From: Macrothele yani
Lineage: Eukaryota > Arthropoda > Arachnida > Araneae > Macrothelidae
Direction of reading: 5' to 3'
Length of the DNA stretch: 64,000 nucleotides
Assembly: GCA_039090855.1 (NCBI GenBank)
Contig: CM076999.1
Coordinates: 118,853,072 to 118,917,071 of the forward strand
Positions within the stretch are counted from its first letter, which is position 1. Each line of letters starts with the position of its first letter. The notes under the pieces were generated by a model, which worked only from the letters and a program-made list of their open reading frames with translations, made no database searches and was not told the origin of the DNA. Below are positions 9,661 through 21,983 of the stretch, piece by piece. Both the position numbers and the translations under genes were made by a program.

Positions 9661-12600
9661 GTATATTGGAAGGGCTAAAAAGACTATATATTAACAGAAA
9701 ACTTCAAAAGGATTCCTAGTGACTAAAGAAGTGACTAAAATCAAGAGTACGTCATCAAGGTTCTGTCCTCGGCCCTTTATTGTGTAATATATATATTGGA
9801 AAAGGGCTAAAAAGACTATATATTAACAGAAAACTTCAAAAGGATTCCTAGTGACTAAAGAAGTGACTAAAATCAAGAGTACGTCATCAAGGTTCTGTCC
9901 TCGGCCCTTTATTGTGTAATATATATATTGAAAAGGGCTAAAAAGACTATATATTAACAGAAAACTTCAAAAGGATTCCTAGTGACTAAAGAAGTGACTA
10001 AAATCAAGAGTACGTCATCAAGGTTCTGTCCTCGGCCCTTTATTGTGTAATATATATATATATTGGAAGGGCCAAAAAGACTATATATTAACAGAAAACT
10101 TCAAAAGGATTCCTAGTGACTAAAGAAGTGACTAAAATCAAGAGTACGTCATCAAGGTTCTGTCCTCGGCCCTTTATTGTGTAATATATATATTGAAAAG
10201 GGCTAAAAAGACTATATATTAACAGAAAACTTCAAAAGGATTCCTAGTGACTAAAGAAGTGACTAAAATCAAGAGTACGTCATCAAGGTTCTGTCCTCGG
10301 CCCTTTATTGTGTAATATATATATATATTGGAAGGGCCAAAAAGACTATATATTAACAGAAAACTTCAAAAAGGATTCCTAGTGACTAAAGAAGTGACTA
10401 AAATCAAGAGTACGTCATCAAGGTTCTGTCCTCGGCCCTTTATTGTGTAATATATATATTGAAAAGGGCTAAAAAGACTATATATTAACAGAAAACTTCA
10501 AAAGGATTCCTAGTGACTAAAGAAGTGACTAAAATCAAGAGTACGTCATCAAGGTTCTGTCCTCGGCCCTTTATTGTGTAATATATATATTGAAAAGGGC
10601 TAAAAAGACTATATATTAACAGAAAACTTCAAAAGGATTCCTAGTGACTAAAGAAGTGACTAAAATCAAGAGTACGTCATCAAGGTTCTGTCCTCGGCCC
10701 TTTATTGTGTAATATATATATTGAAAAGGGCTAAAAGACTATATATTAACAGAAAACTTCAAAAGGATTCCTAGTGACTAAAGAAGTGACTAAAATCAAG
10801 AGTACGTCATCCAGGTTCTGTCCTCGGCCCTTTATTGTGTAATATATATATTGAAAAGGGCTAAAAATACTATATATTAACAGAAAACTTCAAAAGGATT
10901 CCTAGTGACTAAAGAAGTGACTAAAATCAAGAGTACGTCATCAAGGTTCTGTCCTCGGCCCTTTATTGTGTAATATATATATTGGAAGGGCTAAAAAGAC
11001 TATATATTAACAGAAAACTTCAAAAGGATTCCTAGTGACTAAAGAAGTGACTAAAATCAAGAGTACGTCATCAAGGTTCTGTCCTCGGCCCTTTATTGTG
11101 TAATATATATATTGAAAAGGGCTAAAAAGACTATATATTAACAGAAAACTTCAAAAGGATTCCTAGTGACTAAAGAAGTGACTAAAATCAAGAGTACGTC
11201 ATCAAGGTTCTGTCCTCGGCCCTTTATTGTGTAATATATATATATTGGAAGGGCCAAAAAGACTATATATTAACAGAAAACTTCAAAAGGATTCCTAGTG
11301 ACTAAAGAAGTGACTAAAATCAAGAGTACGTCATCAAGGTTCTGTCCTCGGCCCTTTATTGTGTAATATATATATTGAAAAGGGCTAAAAAGACTATATA
11401 TTAACAGAAAACTTCAAAAGGATTCCTAGTGACTAAAGAAGTGACTAAAATCAAGAGTACGTCATCAAGGTTCTGTCCTCGGCCCTTTATTGTGTAATAT
11501 ATATATTGAAAAGGGCTAAAAAGACTATATATTAACAGAAAACTTCAAAAGGATTCCTAGTGACTAAAGAAGTGACTAAAATCAAGAGTACGTCATCAAG
11601 GTTCTGTCCTCGGCCCTTTATTGTGTAATATATATATTGAAAAGGGCTAAAAAGACTATATATTAACAGAAAACTTCAAAAGGATTCCTAGTGACTAAAG
11701 AAGTGACTAAAATCAAGAGTACGTCATCAAGGTTCTGTCCTCGGCCCTTTATTGTGTAATATATATATTGAAAAGGGCTAAAAAGACTATATATTAACAG
11801 AAAACTTCAAAAGGATTCCTAGTGACTAAAGAAGTGACTAAAATCAAGAGTACGTCATCAAGGTTCTGTCCTCGGCCCTTTATTGTGTAATATATATATT
11901 GAAAAGGGCTAAAAAGACTATATATTAACAGAAAACTTCAAAAGGATTCCTAGTGACTAAAGAAGTGACTAAAATCAAGAGTACGTCATCAAGGTTCTGT
12001 CCTCGGCCCTTTATTGTGTAATATATATATTGAAAAGGGCTAAAAAGACTATATATTAACAGAAAACTTCAAAAGGATTCCTAGTGACTAAAGAAGTGAC
12101 TAAAAATCAAGAGTACGTCATCAAGGTTCTGTCCTCGGCCCTTTATTGTGTAATATATATATATTGGAAGGGCCAAAAAGACTATATATTAACAGAAAAC
12201 TTTAAAAGGATTCCTAGTGACTAAAGAAGTGACTAAAATCAAGAGTACGTCATCAAGGTTCTGTCCTCGGCCCTTTATTGTGTAATATATATATATTGGA
12301 AGGGCCAAAAAGACTATATATTAACAGAAAACTTCAAAAGGATTCCTAGTGACTAAAGAAGTGACTAAAATCAAGAGTACGTCCTCTAGGTTCTGTCCTC
12401 GGCCCTTTATTTTGTAATATATATATATTGGAAGGGCCAAAAAGACTATATATTAACAGAAAACTTCAAAAGGATTCCTAGTGACTAAAGAAGTGACTAA
12501 AATCAAGAGTACGTCATCAAGGTTCTGTCCTCGGCCCTCTATTGTGTAATATATATATATTGGAAGGGCTAAAAAGACTATATATTAACAGAAAACTTCA

Positions 12601-12685
12601 AAAGGATTCCTAGTGACTAAAGAAGTGACTAAAATCAAGAGTACGTCATCAAGGTTCTGTCCTCGGCCCTCTATTGTGTAATATA
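9613..12685 (+). repeat. ~131-bp satellite array, ~23 units, containing an RT motif
   Basis: Units begin AAGAGTACGTCATCAAGG and proceed through TCCTCGGCCCTTTATTGTG, a (TA)n run of variable length, GGGCTAAAAAGACTATATATTAACAG-type sequence, and AGTGACTAAAGAAGTGAC. Spacing is 130-134 bp, the variation being mainly in the TA run. The first half translates as the RT block QGSVLGPLL followed by NIYI, so the unit grew out of the surrounding LINE gene. The array continues after the mariner at 14134. Confidence 0.95.
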
Positions 12686-14133
12686 CAGGGTGGTTCAAAA
12701 CTATATGTCAAAAATGTAAAGGCAGGTAGAAGGGACCTAAATAAGCAGATTTCGTATAGGAATGTGTGTGCGGTAATGCCGCATTAAAGCGCTAGCACGT
12801 AAATCAGTATGAATCACAGGAAACTGAAAAGACAAGTAAAGATAAAAGAAAACAAAAATGTATTAACAGTTTACAGATGGTGCTCGAAAGAGCGGCCACC
12901 AACAGCGATACAAGATTCACGGCGGCGGCGCATGGATCGGCGTACATTAGAAAAGACGTCAGGCATGTCGAGCACATGTCCAGCAGCAACAGACAAGCGG
13001 GCAACAAGATCTTCTGCAGATGTGACGGGACTCTCGTACACGAGGCTTTTAATATGACCCCAAAAGAAGAAATCCAAGCAGGTTAAATCAGGAGAACGCG
13101 GTGGCCAGGGAACTGGTCCGCCCCGTCCTATCCAATGATGACCGTAGACAGCGTCCAGGTGATTCCTGACGTTTCGCCTGAAGTGAGCTGGGGCTCCATC
13201 GTGCTGGAACCACATTCGTTTGCGAACATCTGGAGGAACATCGACCAGAAGTTCAGATAAGACCACCTGTAGGAAGATGCCGTATGTGTGGCCAGTTAAA
13301 CGACTAGGTAGAATGTACGGTCCTACTAAATTATTGTGCACAATGCCTGCCCAAACATTAATGGAAAACCTTTCTTTGTAGGCGTGTGTTATTGTGCCAT
13401 GTGGGTTATCATGAGCCCACAAGTGAGAATTATGGATGTTAAACATACCCTACCGCGTAAAGGTAGCCTCATCAGTGAATAAAACATCTGCAGGGAAGGT
13501 TGGATTGGCTGCAGTCTGCTGTAGGTACCAATGGGCAAAGTTGAGACGTGGGAGATAATCGTCAGGGGTCATTGCTTGCACTCTCTGTAAATGATACGGA
13601 TGCATTCCGTCTTCATGTAAAGTCCTCAAAACAGTTGGATGGCTCACACCCAACACACGCCCTACAGCTCTCGAGCTTGTCGACGGATTATCCTCTACTG
13701 TGTTTAGTATTCTTTCTTCCACTGTAGGAGTTCTGCGATATCTTCCAATGCCAGTATCACGCCTGGAAGCATAAAACGATCTGCTCGTGCTTAACTCCCG
13801 ATGAAGCCGCTCGAATGTTCGACGATCCGGCTGATTCCTATCCGGTAATCGCTCCCTGTACATCCGTTGAGCAACTAATCCATTTCCTTGTGTAGCCCCA
13901 TACATGAAATGCATGTCGGCCAGCTCCGCATTGGTGTAACGATGCATGCTGCTCGAGATCCGTGCGGGAAATGAAGAATCCAGCTGGCGAAGCGCTTTTA
14001 TACGCCGCACTCATCAGCGCTCTCTACCAGCTCAACGCGGCATTACCGCACACACATTCCTATACGAAATCTGCTTATTTAGGTCCCCTCTACCTGCCTT
14101 TACATTTTTGACATATAGTTTTGAACCACCCTG
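12686..14133 (-). mobile_element. Mariner-type element with 97-bp near-perfect terminal inverted repeats
   Basis: The termini start CAGGGTGGTTCAAAACTATA at each end. The inverted repeats agree for about 97 bp with one mismatch that I can see. TA flanks both ends (12684-12685 and 14134-14135). It lies inside a satellite unit, so it arrived after the array formed. The transposase is on the minus strand. Confidence 0.9.
12871..13947 (-). pseudogene. Mariner/IS630-type transposase with one in-frame stop
   Basis: The frame opens at ATG 13947 (MHRYTNAELADMHFMYG) with an N-terminal helix-turn-helix region. Catalytic landmarks follow: VLFTDEATFTR (first D), WFQHDGAPAHF (second D), and PPRSPDLTCLDFFFWGH (third acidic residue). 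The only lesion I see is a TAG at 13447-13449 directly after FTR, so about 358 codons are otherwise continuous. This would be a nearly functional cut-and-paste transposase; the near-perfect termini fit a recent insertion. The C-terminus ends GGRSFEHHL. Confidence 0.85.
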
Positions 14134-14135
14134 TA

Positions 14136-14276
14136 TATATATTGGAAGGGCTAAAAACACTATGTATTAACAGAAAACTTCAAAAGGATTCCTAGTGACT
14201 AAAGAAGTGACTAAAATCAAGAGTACGTCATCAAGGTTCTGTCCTCGGCCCTTTATTGTGTAATATATATATTGGA
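14136..14276 (+). repeat. Satellite units continuing after the mariner
   Basis: The remainder of the unit split by the mariner and the start of the next unit are visible (TACGTCATCAAGG near 14223). They end at ATATATATTGGA where the RTE LINE begins. Confidence 0.85.
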
Positions 14277-17200
14277 GGGATGTAAGGTCAGGTGATGCGT
14301 AACATCACAGCCTCTCCTTGACAAATGTCAACCCCGCCTTCTCGTGGTACATCCTGTTCCCACTAAAGGGGCTCTGACGACCGCCAATAGCGGTATAACT
14401 ATACCATCGGGATTAGAGGAAATGCTATCCCACACTCACCAACCCGCTTGGCCAGCGTGGTGAGTTATGGCCAAACCCCTCCAAAATGACTCCACAACTT
14501 AAATCTTGGCCCTCAGTCTCCGGCAGCTGGATGTACCTGGCCAAGGCAGCGGCCAGTGCGACATGAAGGCAGAGGGTGCTAAGAATCCCCGGAGGACCGG
14601 ACTAGGCTGCCATCTGATGCTGACCTTGGCTACGTACAACTGACGCTCCCTATCTTCTGATTCAAGGCTTCTTGAATTGGAAGAGGAACTACAAAGGATC
14701 AAGTGGGACATCGTCGGGCTAAGTGAGGTAAGGAGAAAAGGAGAAGATCTCATTGAACTGAAAAGTGGACATCTCTTCTACTATCGTAGGACAGATACTG
14801 GCAGAACTAGTGGTGTTGGATTTATAATAAACAAAAAACTGAAGGATAAAGTTGTAGAAGTTGAAAGTTCCTCTGACAGAGCTGCACGACTCGTTATCCA
14901 ACTCTCGAGGAGATACCAGGCTCAGATTATTCAAACTTATGCACCCACCACAAGTCATGCTGAAGAAGAAATTGAAGAATTTTATGAGGAAATTCGTGAT
15001 CTAAATAATAAAGGTAAGCAGCACTTGAAGATAATTATGGGAGATTTCAATGCAAAAATAGGGCAACAGCAACAGAATGAAACTTCAGTAGGTAAATTCG
15101 GTCACGGCAACAGAAACCAGCGTGGAAATACTCTCGTAGAGTTTGCAGAGGCAGAAGGGTTTTTCATCTTGAACTCCTTTTTCAAGAAATAGCCACACAG
15201 GAAATGGACATGGAGACATCCAAATGGGACGACAAGTGAAATTGATTTTATTATGTGTAACAAAAAATTCGTCATAGAAGACTGCAGTGTGCTAAACAAG
15301 TTCAACACAGGCAGTGACCATAGATTGGTGAGATGTAAGATGCACCTCAACACTAAACTCGAACGTAGCAAGCTCATAAGACAAACAAAATGTATTGACA
15401 TAACCAACCTTAAAAAACACCATAATACCTTCAAATTGGAACTAAAGAACAGATTCTCTGCTTTAGAAGGCCTAACATCGGAAGAAGTGGATATTTCTGA
15501 AGTTAACAGAAAAGTAACCAAAGCTCTTATGGAAACAGCAACAAAATTAGCTGGGTCTAAGAACAAATTGCATGTGAACAAATTATCAGGAAAAACCAAA
15601 ATGTTGATGCAAAAAAGAAGAGTGATGAGGACAACTAAAGAAGATGTGACTTCCAAAGTGGAATATATAGAGCTATGCAAGACAGTACGAAAAAGTATCA
15701 CTGAAGACGTAAGGAAATTCAACTGTGAACTAGTAAGGAAAGCAATTGAAAACAACCAAAGCCTAAAGATAGCAAAGGGACATCTCAGTAAGGGGAAAAA
15801 ACAGATTATGGCACTGAGAAAAGAAGACGGTTCTGTAACAAGAAATAGAGGCGAAATTTTGACAAGAGTGAAAGATTTCTACTCCAAATTATATGAAAGG
15901 GATGATACATGTACTCCAGACATCATGAAAGGTACCAGTACCAGAGTTCTTCCAGTCCTTCCAGCAGAAGTTGCACATGCAATCAAGAACATGAAGCGGG
16001 GAAAAGCTCCAAGAGAAGATGGAATTACTGTAGACATCATACAAGAAGCAAGTGGAGAAATTGAAACAGTACTCGCCCAAATTTTCACTCGATGCCTTAA
16101 TGAAGGGAAAATTCCTGAGGATTGGAACAACGCTACAATGATCTTGCTACATAAAAAAGGTGACATTGAGGATCTCAGGAACTACAAACCTATCAGCCTC
16201 CTATCAGTGGTTTATAAAATCTTCACTAAAGTTCTTTCACACCGCTTGAAGGTGACACTGGACATGGCTCAACCGAGAGAACAAGCTGGATTCAGGAGTG
16301 GCTACAGCACAATAGATCATATCCACGTACTGAGAGAACTAATTGAAAGAGCGAGGGAATATGAACTTCCATTGTGCATGGCTTTTATCGATTATGAAAA
16401 AGCCTTCGATTCGGTGAAACCATCAGCAGTTACAATGGCTCTGAAATCCTGCGGTATTGAAGATGCATACATTAATATTATTAATAACATCTATGAAAAT
16501 GCAAGTGCTAAGATTCAGCTGTTTGAAAATATAACACACATAGAAATTGGAAAAGGGAGTGAGACAAGGTGACACCATATCTCCGAAGCTCTTTAATGCC
16601 ACATTGGAAAATGTCTTTCAATCACTGAACTGGGAAAACAAAGGGATAAAGATTAACGGAGATTATCTAACCCACCTTCGTTTTGCTGATGACGTAGTCA
16701 TTTTTGCAACTACCCCATCAGAGCTGCAGAGTATGATCCAGGAACTTGCTAACAAGAGTAAAGAAGTGGGATTAAAAATGAACTTTCAGAAGACAAAAGT
16801 GATGTTCATTGCTTTTACATGAAATGAAGATTTATCGATTGATGGAGAAAAGCTGGAGATAACAGACACATACGTTTATCTTGGACAGCAGATATCAAGT
16901 AAGGTTCACATTGATGAAGAAATTAATCGGCGTACAAAACTTGCCTGGAGAGCTTTTGGAAGAAACAGCATAATTTTCAAGAGCGCTATGCCATTATGTC
17001 TTAAAAGAAAAGTGTTTGATCAATGCATCCTTCCAGTGCTTACGAATGGTGCAGAGACGTGGACCTTAACTAAAAGAGACATACAAGGGCTGCAGACAAC
17101 TCAAAGCAGCATGGAGAGGTGCATGCTTGGTGTAACCAGGAGAGATAAGAAGAGGAACTCGTGGATCCGAAAAATGACAAGAGTGGAAGACATCATGATC

Positions 17201-17377
17201 AGAGTTAAATCCCTGAAATGGCAATGGGCTGGACATACTGCCAGAAGAACAGACCATCGATGGACAGCCGAAATTTTAGATTGGATTCCAAGGGACAGGA
17301 AAAGACCCAGAAGAAGACCACATGGAAGATGGGTGGATGAAATTCGAAAGTATGCGGGAGTGACATGGAGGAGACTG
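14277..17377 (+). mobile_element. RTE-type LINE, copy A, defective
   Basis: The copy starts with GGGATGTAAGGTCAGGTGATG, the same 5' end as the intact copy at 39191. It encodes the same endonuclease-RT polyprotein. Lesions against copy C: a 1-nt deletion near 14530, stops at 14640 and 15190, a 1-nt insertion near 16553, and a stop at 16819. The 3' end is interrupted at 17377 by satellite-derived sequence; the LINE's last ~70 bp, with the TGA-repeat tail, reappears at 17503-17573. Confidence 0.9.
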
Positions 17378-17700
17378 ATATATATTGGAAGGGCTAAAAA
17401 CACTATGTATTAACAGAAAACTTCAAAAGGATTCCTAGTGACTAAAGAAGTGACTAAGACATGGATGGGTGTTGCATATCTCCAACATTATTTAAGATTT
17501 ATGTGGAGGAAACTTGGGGAGACCTTCGTCCAGCAGTGGATTGATAATGGTTGACAATGATGATGATGATGATATATATTGGAAGGGCTAAAAACACTAT
17601 GTATTAACAGAAAACTTCAAAAGGATTCCTAGTGACTAAAGAGCTAAGACATGGATGGGTGTTGCATATCTCCAACATTATTTAAGATTTATGTGGAACA
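17378..17700 (+). repeat. Duplicated chimeric segment: satellite plus LINE pieces
   Basis: About 125 bp (satellite half-unit fused to ACATGGATGGGTGTTGCATA and ...TTATTTAAGATTTATGTGG) occurs at 17378-17502. It occurs again from 17573, separated by the RTE 3' terminus. Such alternation suggests template switching or unequal exchange between repeats, or an assembly error. Confidence 0.7.
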
Positions 17701-18556
17701 AGCTCTGAAAGAATGGAAAAGGAAGTGTCGAGCAATGGGGATTAATTTAAATAGAACCATTGTATTTACTTTACAATTCGCTGATGATCAGATACTTCTT
17801 CAGAAGAGGAATTTAATTTGGAGTATACTGTATGACTAGCAAAATAAAAGAAGAATATAAGAAAAATGGGGATTAACTATAAATTTAAATAAAACAAAAT
17901 ATTTATGCATTGGAAGTAATGAATCAAACCTACAGCTAGGAGATAACGAAGAAATTGAAAAATGTTATCATTATAATTACCTAGGTGTTAAAATTGCACA
18001 AGAAGGTAGAGATGCAATGTAATTAAGAAATAGAATTACACAGGGAAGAAACGCTGTTAAACGCCTGAATGGAATCTGTCGGAGTGAAGAAATAACCAGA
18101 AAAAGGAAATGGGATATTTATAATAGTATTGTTAAAAGCATCTTACAATATAGGGCCGAGGCCTGGTGATTAACAGAAGCGGACAGAAAGAAAATAACAG
18201 CTGTAGAGATGGATGCTTTAAGAAGATCATGTAGAGTGTCAAGAACACAGAAAATAACGAATTAAAGGATTAAAGAATTGATGGAAGTGAAGGAAACAAT
18301 TTTAGAAGACATGCAGTAGAGACAATTGCGTTAGTTTGGTCACGTGAAAAGAATGGCCAATGAAAGACTGCCCAAAATTGCCATGGAAAATTGCGAAAAT
18401 TGCCATGGAATTTAAATCAAACAAGCGAAAAATAGAAGCCGACCTAGAAGAACATGGTCTGATGGAATAAAGAGAGCACTTAGTCAAAATGTCCTGATGG
18501 AAGAATGGTGCTTAGATAAAGAAAGATGGAAAAAAACTCTTGGAGATCAGAAGGCC
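17651..18556 (+). pseudogene. Second LINE reverse transcriptase fragment
   Basis: The pieces read CCISPTLFKIYVEQALKEW, then LQFADDQILLQ (the RT active-site FADD box), then NYLGVKIAQEGRDAM. After several stops come ILQYRAEAW and FGHVKRMANERLPK. These are the C-terminal half of an RT from a LINE family different from the RTE copies. At least four stop codons make it inactive. Confidence 0.75.
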
Positions 18557-18564
18557 GATGTATA

Positions 18565-19422
18565 TATATATATTAATGTTTTGTTTTCACTGTCAACTCA
18601 CATGGATCTTTTTCTGTATGCTGATGATACTACTATTCTTATAAAAGGAAAAAACTTAGATGAAATTTTAACACAATGTACTAAGTAATAATCAGTTGCA
18701 AACTATTTCCGACAGTCTAAATTCAAATGAATTAATAATCAATGTTAATAAAATTAAAACAATGATTTTCTCTAACTCGTTATCTCCTTTAGCACCAAAT
18801 GCACAAATATCTCTTAATAATAAGAGTATTGATATGGTACCCTCATTTAATTACCTGGGAACTATAATACATTTTGGCCTCAAATGAAATAATAATATTG
18901 ATGTTCTTTTAATCAAATTAGCCAGAAATATTGGTATAGTAAGCAATATTCTGACTGATCTTACAACTGAAACATTGATCTCATTATATTACACAATATT
19001 TCAAACTCATATTAATTATTGCATACTATCTTGGGAACAAACCACACAATACAATATTATTAAATTGCAAATTTTACACAGTGAATATATTAGACTAATC
19101 GATCTCAAATCACGCAGCCTACTACTCGACCTTTGATAAATTTTAGGCCAAAAGTATACCCTAACAATGTAATATACTAACTATTACTCAGCCATGTTAT
19201 TTTAATTTTGGTAAAATTATGTTCAAACGAATTAAATATCATTTATATTCAGATCTTATATTACTTAATACACATGCACACTCTTATGAAACAAGAAATA
19301 AATCACAATTAAACCCTATTTTTCCAAAAACGGAATCAGTGAAACTTACTTTAAATTACAGAAGTCCTCAATACTGGAATTCTTTACACAGTGACATGAC
19401 TAATCTGAATAATTTTAATTTA
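18565..19422 (+). pseudogene. CR1-like LINE reverse transcriptase, C-terminal part
   Basis: This continues the RT begun at 9338. After a (TA)n run the frame reads INVLFSLSTHMDLFLYADDTTILIKG with the YADD active site, then stops and frameshifts. SFNYLGTIIHF and MFKRIKYHLYSDLILLN follow, then RSPQYWNSLHSDMTNLNNFNL. The Tc1 at 19423 interrupts it; beyond the Tc1 the frame resumes as FKLFLLQYF and runs into the poly(A) at 20860-20878, the 3' end of this LINE. Confidence 0.75.
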
Positions 19423-20828
19423 CACTGCTGGCCACCCAAAATACAACACCAAGAAGGAAGCATCCGATTGGCCTGAAATTCGCAGCATGCGTCGCCCGCG
19501 AGAGGACATGCAAACGATTAGCATTGCAGGGCATATGCAAATCATGTGCGCCCGGCACGCCACCGAGAAGCACTATAAGAAGGGTGCACAGAAGGCGGGG
19601 TGTAAGTAGTAGAAGTGTGTTGTGCTGCCGGACCTGTGCGTGGGAAGCTTCCTGATGCCTCGTCGCAGAATACGGCAGTCATTCCAGCACGTTTCGGAGT
19701 TTGACAGAGAACGAATGGTGGCTTACCGCGACAGCGGTTTATCGTAGCAAGACATCGGCGCCCGTATGGACGACATCCAGCCACAGTGAGGCGAGTATGG
19801 ATTCGATTGAGTGCAGTAGAGACGGACGGACCGACGTGAGCGATTGCCGTAGCCGCGGCACCCCACCGAACGAGAGGACTGGCATGTTGTGCGGCCGGCA
19901 TTGACGGCTCGCACCGCCACATCACGAACGTTAGCGCAGAAATTAGGGTGTGTTTCGCAACAACCTGTGTTAGCACGTACCGTTTGACGTCGTCTGCAGG
20001 AGCGGGGACTTGTCTCACGGCGCCCATTGCTCCGATTATCATTGACGTTACACCACCGGTGAGTGCGGCGGCAGTGGGCCGTTGAACGCCGCACCTGGAC
20101 TACGGAATGGCACGACATTGTCTTCGCGACGAATCCCGCTTCTGCCTGAAACACTACGATGGTCGAATCCGCGTGTGGCGGCAACGCGGCGAGAGACTAT
20201 GACGCCTGCATTATGCATCGCCATACCGGTCCGTCGCCTGGCGTTATAGTTTGGGGCGCAATTGGATTTGACACCCGCACCCCTCTGGTACGCATCGCCG
20301 GCACACTCAACAGCCACCGCTACATCTCCGACGTTTTGGAGCCTGTAGTCCTCCCTTACCTGCAGGACCTGCCAGCGGCCACTTTTCAACAGGACAATGC
20401 GCGCCCGCACGTGGCACGCATCGTGCAACAATTCTTCACGGCCCACCAGGTGTCACTGCTGCCGTGGCCCGCCTGTTCTCCCGATATGTCGCCCATCGAA
20501 CATGTCTGGTAGCTGATCGGCAACCGAGTGTCCCGGCAAGCACCACCCGCGACTACGCCTGATGAACTGTGGCAACGTGTGAAAGCAGCCTTGACCGACA
20601 TACCCCAAGCCCACATCCAAAGCCTCTTTCGTTCGATGCCGCGGCGTGTTGCGGCTATTATTGCCAGCCATGGGGGCCACACGAACTAGTGATGTCTGCG
20701 TGTTCCGCAAGTCGCACGGGTCTGTGAGCTCAATCGTTTCATCTTCGTATCGGTTGTTATGTGTCCAGTAAATCTGGCTTTGCTATGTCATGTCCTTCTT
20801 GGTGTTGCATTTTGGGTGGCCAGCAGTG
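19423..20828 (+). mobile_element. Tc1-like transposon, copy 1
   Basis: The termini are CACTGCTGGCCACCCAAAAT and its reverse complement (ATTTTGGGTGGCCAGCAGTG), with TA at 19421-19422 and 20829-20830. Excising the element and one TA rejoins the CR1-like LINE frame. A second copy of the same family is at 47944-49335. Confidence 0.9.
19654..20689 (+). pseudogene. Tc1-like transposase, copy 1, degenerate
   Basis: The reading opens MPRRRIRQSFQHVSEFDRER at 19654. Stop codons and frameshifts follow between 19740 and 20160. From about 20160 the catalytic half is clear: PSPGVIVWGAIGFD, then ATFQQDNARPHVARIVQQF (second D), and WPACSPDMSPIEHVW (E), with a stop where copy 2 has a serine codon. C-terminal reading ends near the TAG at 20687. 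Confidence 0.85.
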
Positions 20829-20878
20829 TATTTAAACTTTTTCTTCTTCAATATTTCAAAAAAAAAAAAAAAAAAAAG

Positions 20879-21870
20879 GAGAAGTATAAAACTCCTTTCG
20901 ATTGTCTCACTTGATGTGTCTATGTGTTGTTTCATTTGTTTTTCTTTTTCGATGAGGAGAGGTGTCAGGCCAATTTTCGCCCTTTCTCTCGTCTTCCCTG
21001 CTGTTTCTGCATATGTTCGTCATTCATGAATTTTCAACATTTTTTCTTACTCTTTTTTTTTTAGAACATGCAACAACAAAAATAAATAAATAAATGAAAC
21101 GAAATGAATTAGTCTGGCACTCCTAACTATGTCGACTCGCTCTTTCAGTCTGTCTCTCCTACTTCTCTGAACTATCGACTTTCTGTCGTATCTGAGCCTG
21201 TAGGTTCAGATTCGATCAAATCTAAGTTGCTTTCTTATACGCAGCACAAAAGTTTCATATGACATAGGTAGTTGCACGTAAACTTTCTCTGTGGCTGTAA
21301 ACCCCACGAGAAATTGCTGGATGTGCCATGCATCTATTTCTTAGTGGTTGTTAAACCCCGAAGGAAAAAGGTTTTTTTTTTTTTTCGTATCCCAGATTTC
21401 TGTTTACAGTTGGATGCTCAACAATAGTACACCATCTTGTTAAAGCTTTCACCTTCACTCGGAAATACCTCAGTTTTAAATGTTGAGTTTTCCATCATTT
21501 TCGGTGTTTTTTTGTTTTGTTTTTGAGAATATGGAGACGCCCCCACTTACTTTGCTCCTGTGAGGAGTATTGAGCAATTCTACAGTGCGCTGTTCTTTCT
21601 TCTGTTTAAGAGGACATTTATTTGTGGCCTATGTTAGGACGAGCGATAAATTCCGTATGCAAATAATATGGGAGGCAAACTTTTGATTTTACAGCTCCCG
21701 CAATTTTAACAAGGGACAGAGTGAATAGTGGATCTCACGTGTTCTCTGAATGCTAGCTGGATGGTCTGGTTCATAGGGATAGCAACGCCACGGAGTGCCA
21801 GACTTTTAGAGACAAAGTTTTGCTGCCGTGAGTACTAGTGCTGTAATGCAGTGGAGTTAAAAGCTATTAA
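20879..21870. other. Spacer, nothing confidently recognised
   Basis: AT-rich sequence with T and A runs. A short TTAGTGGTTGTTAAACCCCGAAGG phrase near 21340 resembles the 3' tail of the SINEs and may be a SINE relic. No coding sequence was recognised. Confidence 0.4.
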
Positions 21871-21983
21871 TACGAGGGTTGTACCTAAAGTAATGCAAAA
21901 GTGGGCATAACATTTCTGTTAACTGACAGAGATCATTCAAACTGCATATGTTGGTATAGTAACTCTTCCTCTATATAAAGGTA

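Noticed and set aside
9613..12685. CRISPR-like array because of the regular repeats
   Set aside because: Units are contiguous with no unique spacers, the period is 131 bp, and the genome is eukaryotic. It is a satellite.
15102..15755. Long minus-strand reading frame (217 codons) opposite RTE copy A, repeated at 35276-35929 and 40017-40670
   Set aside because: It is the antisense shadow of the LINE linker region. It recurs only because the LINE does, and its composition (Leu/Ser/Phe rich) reflects reverse-complemented Lys/Glu codons.
20048..20446. Minus-strand frame of 132 codons in Tc1 copy 1
   Set aside because: Antisense shadow of GC-rich transposase coding sequence; similar shadows occur in Tc1 copy 2.
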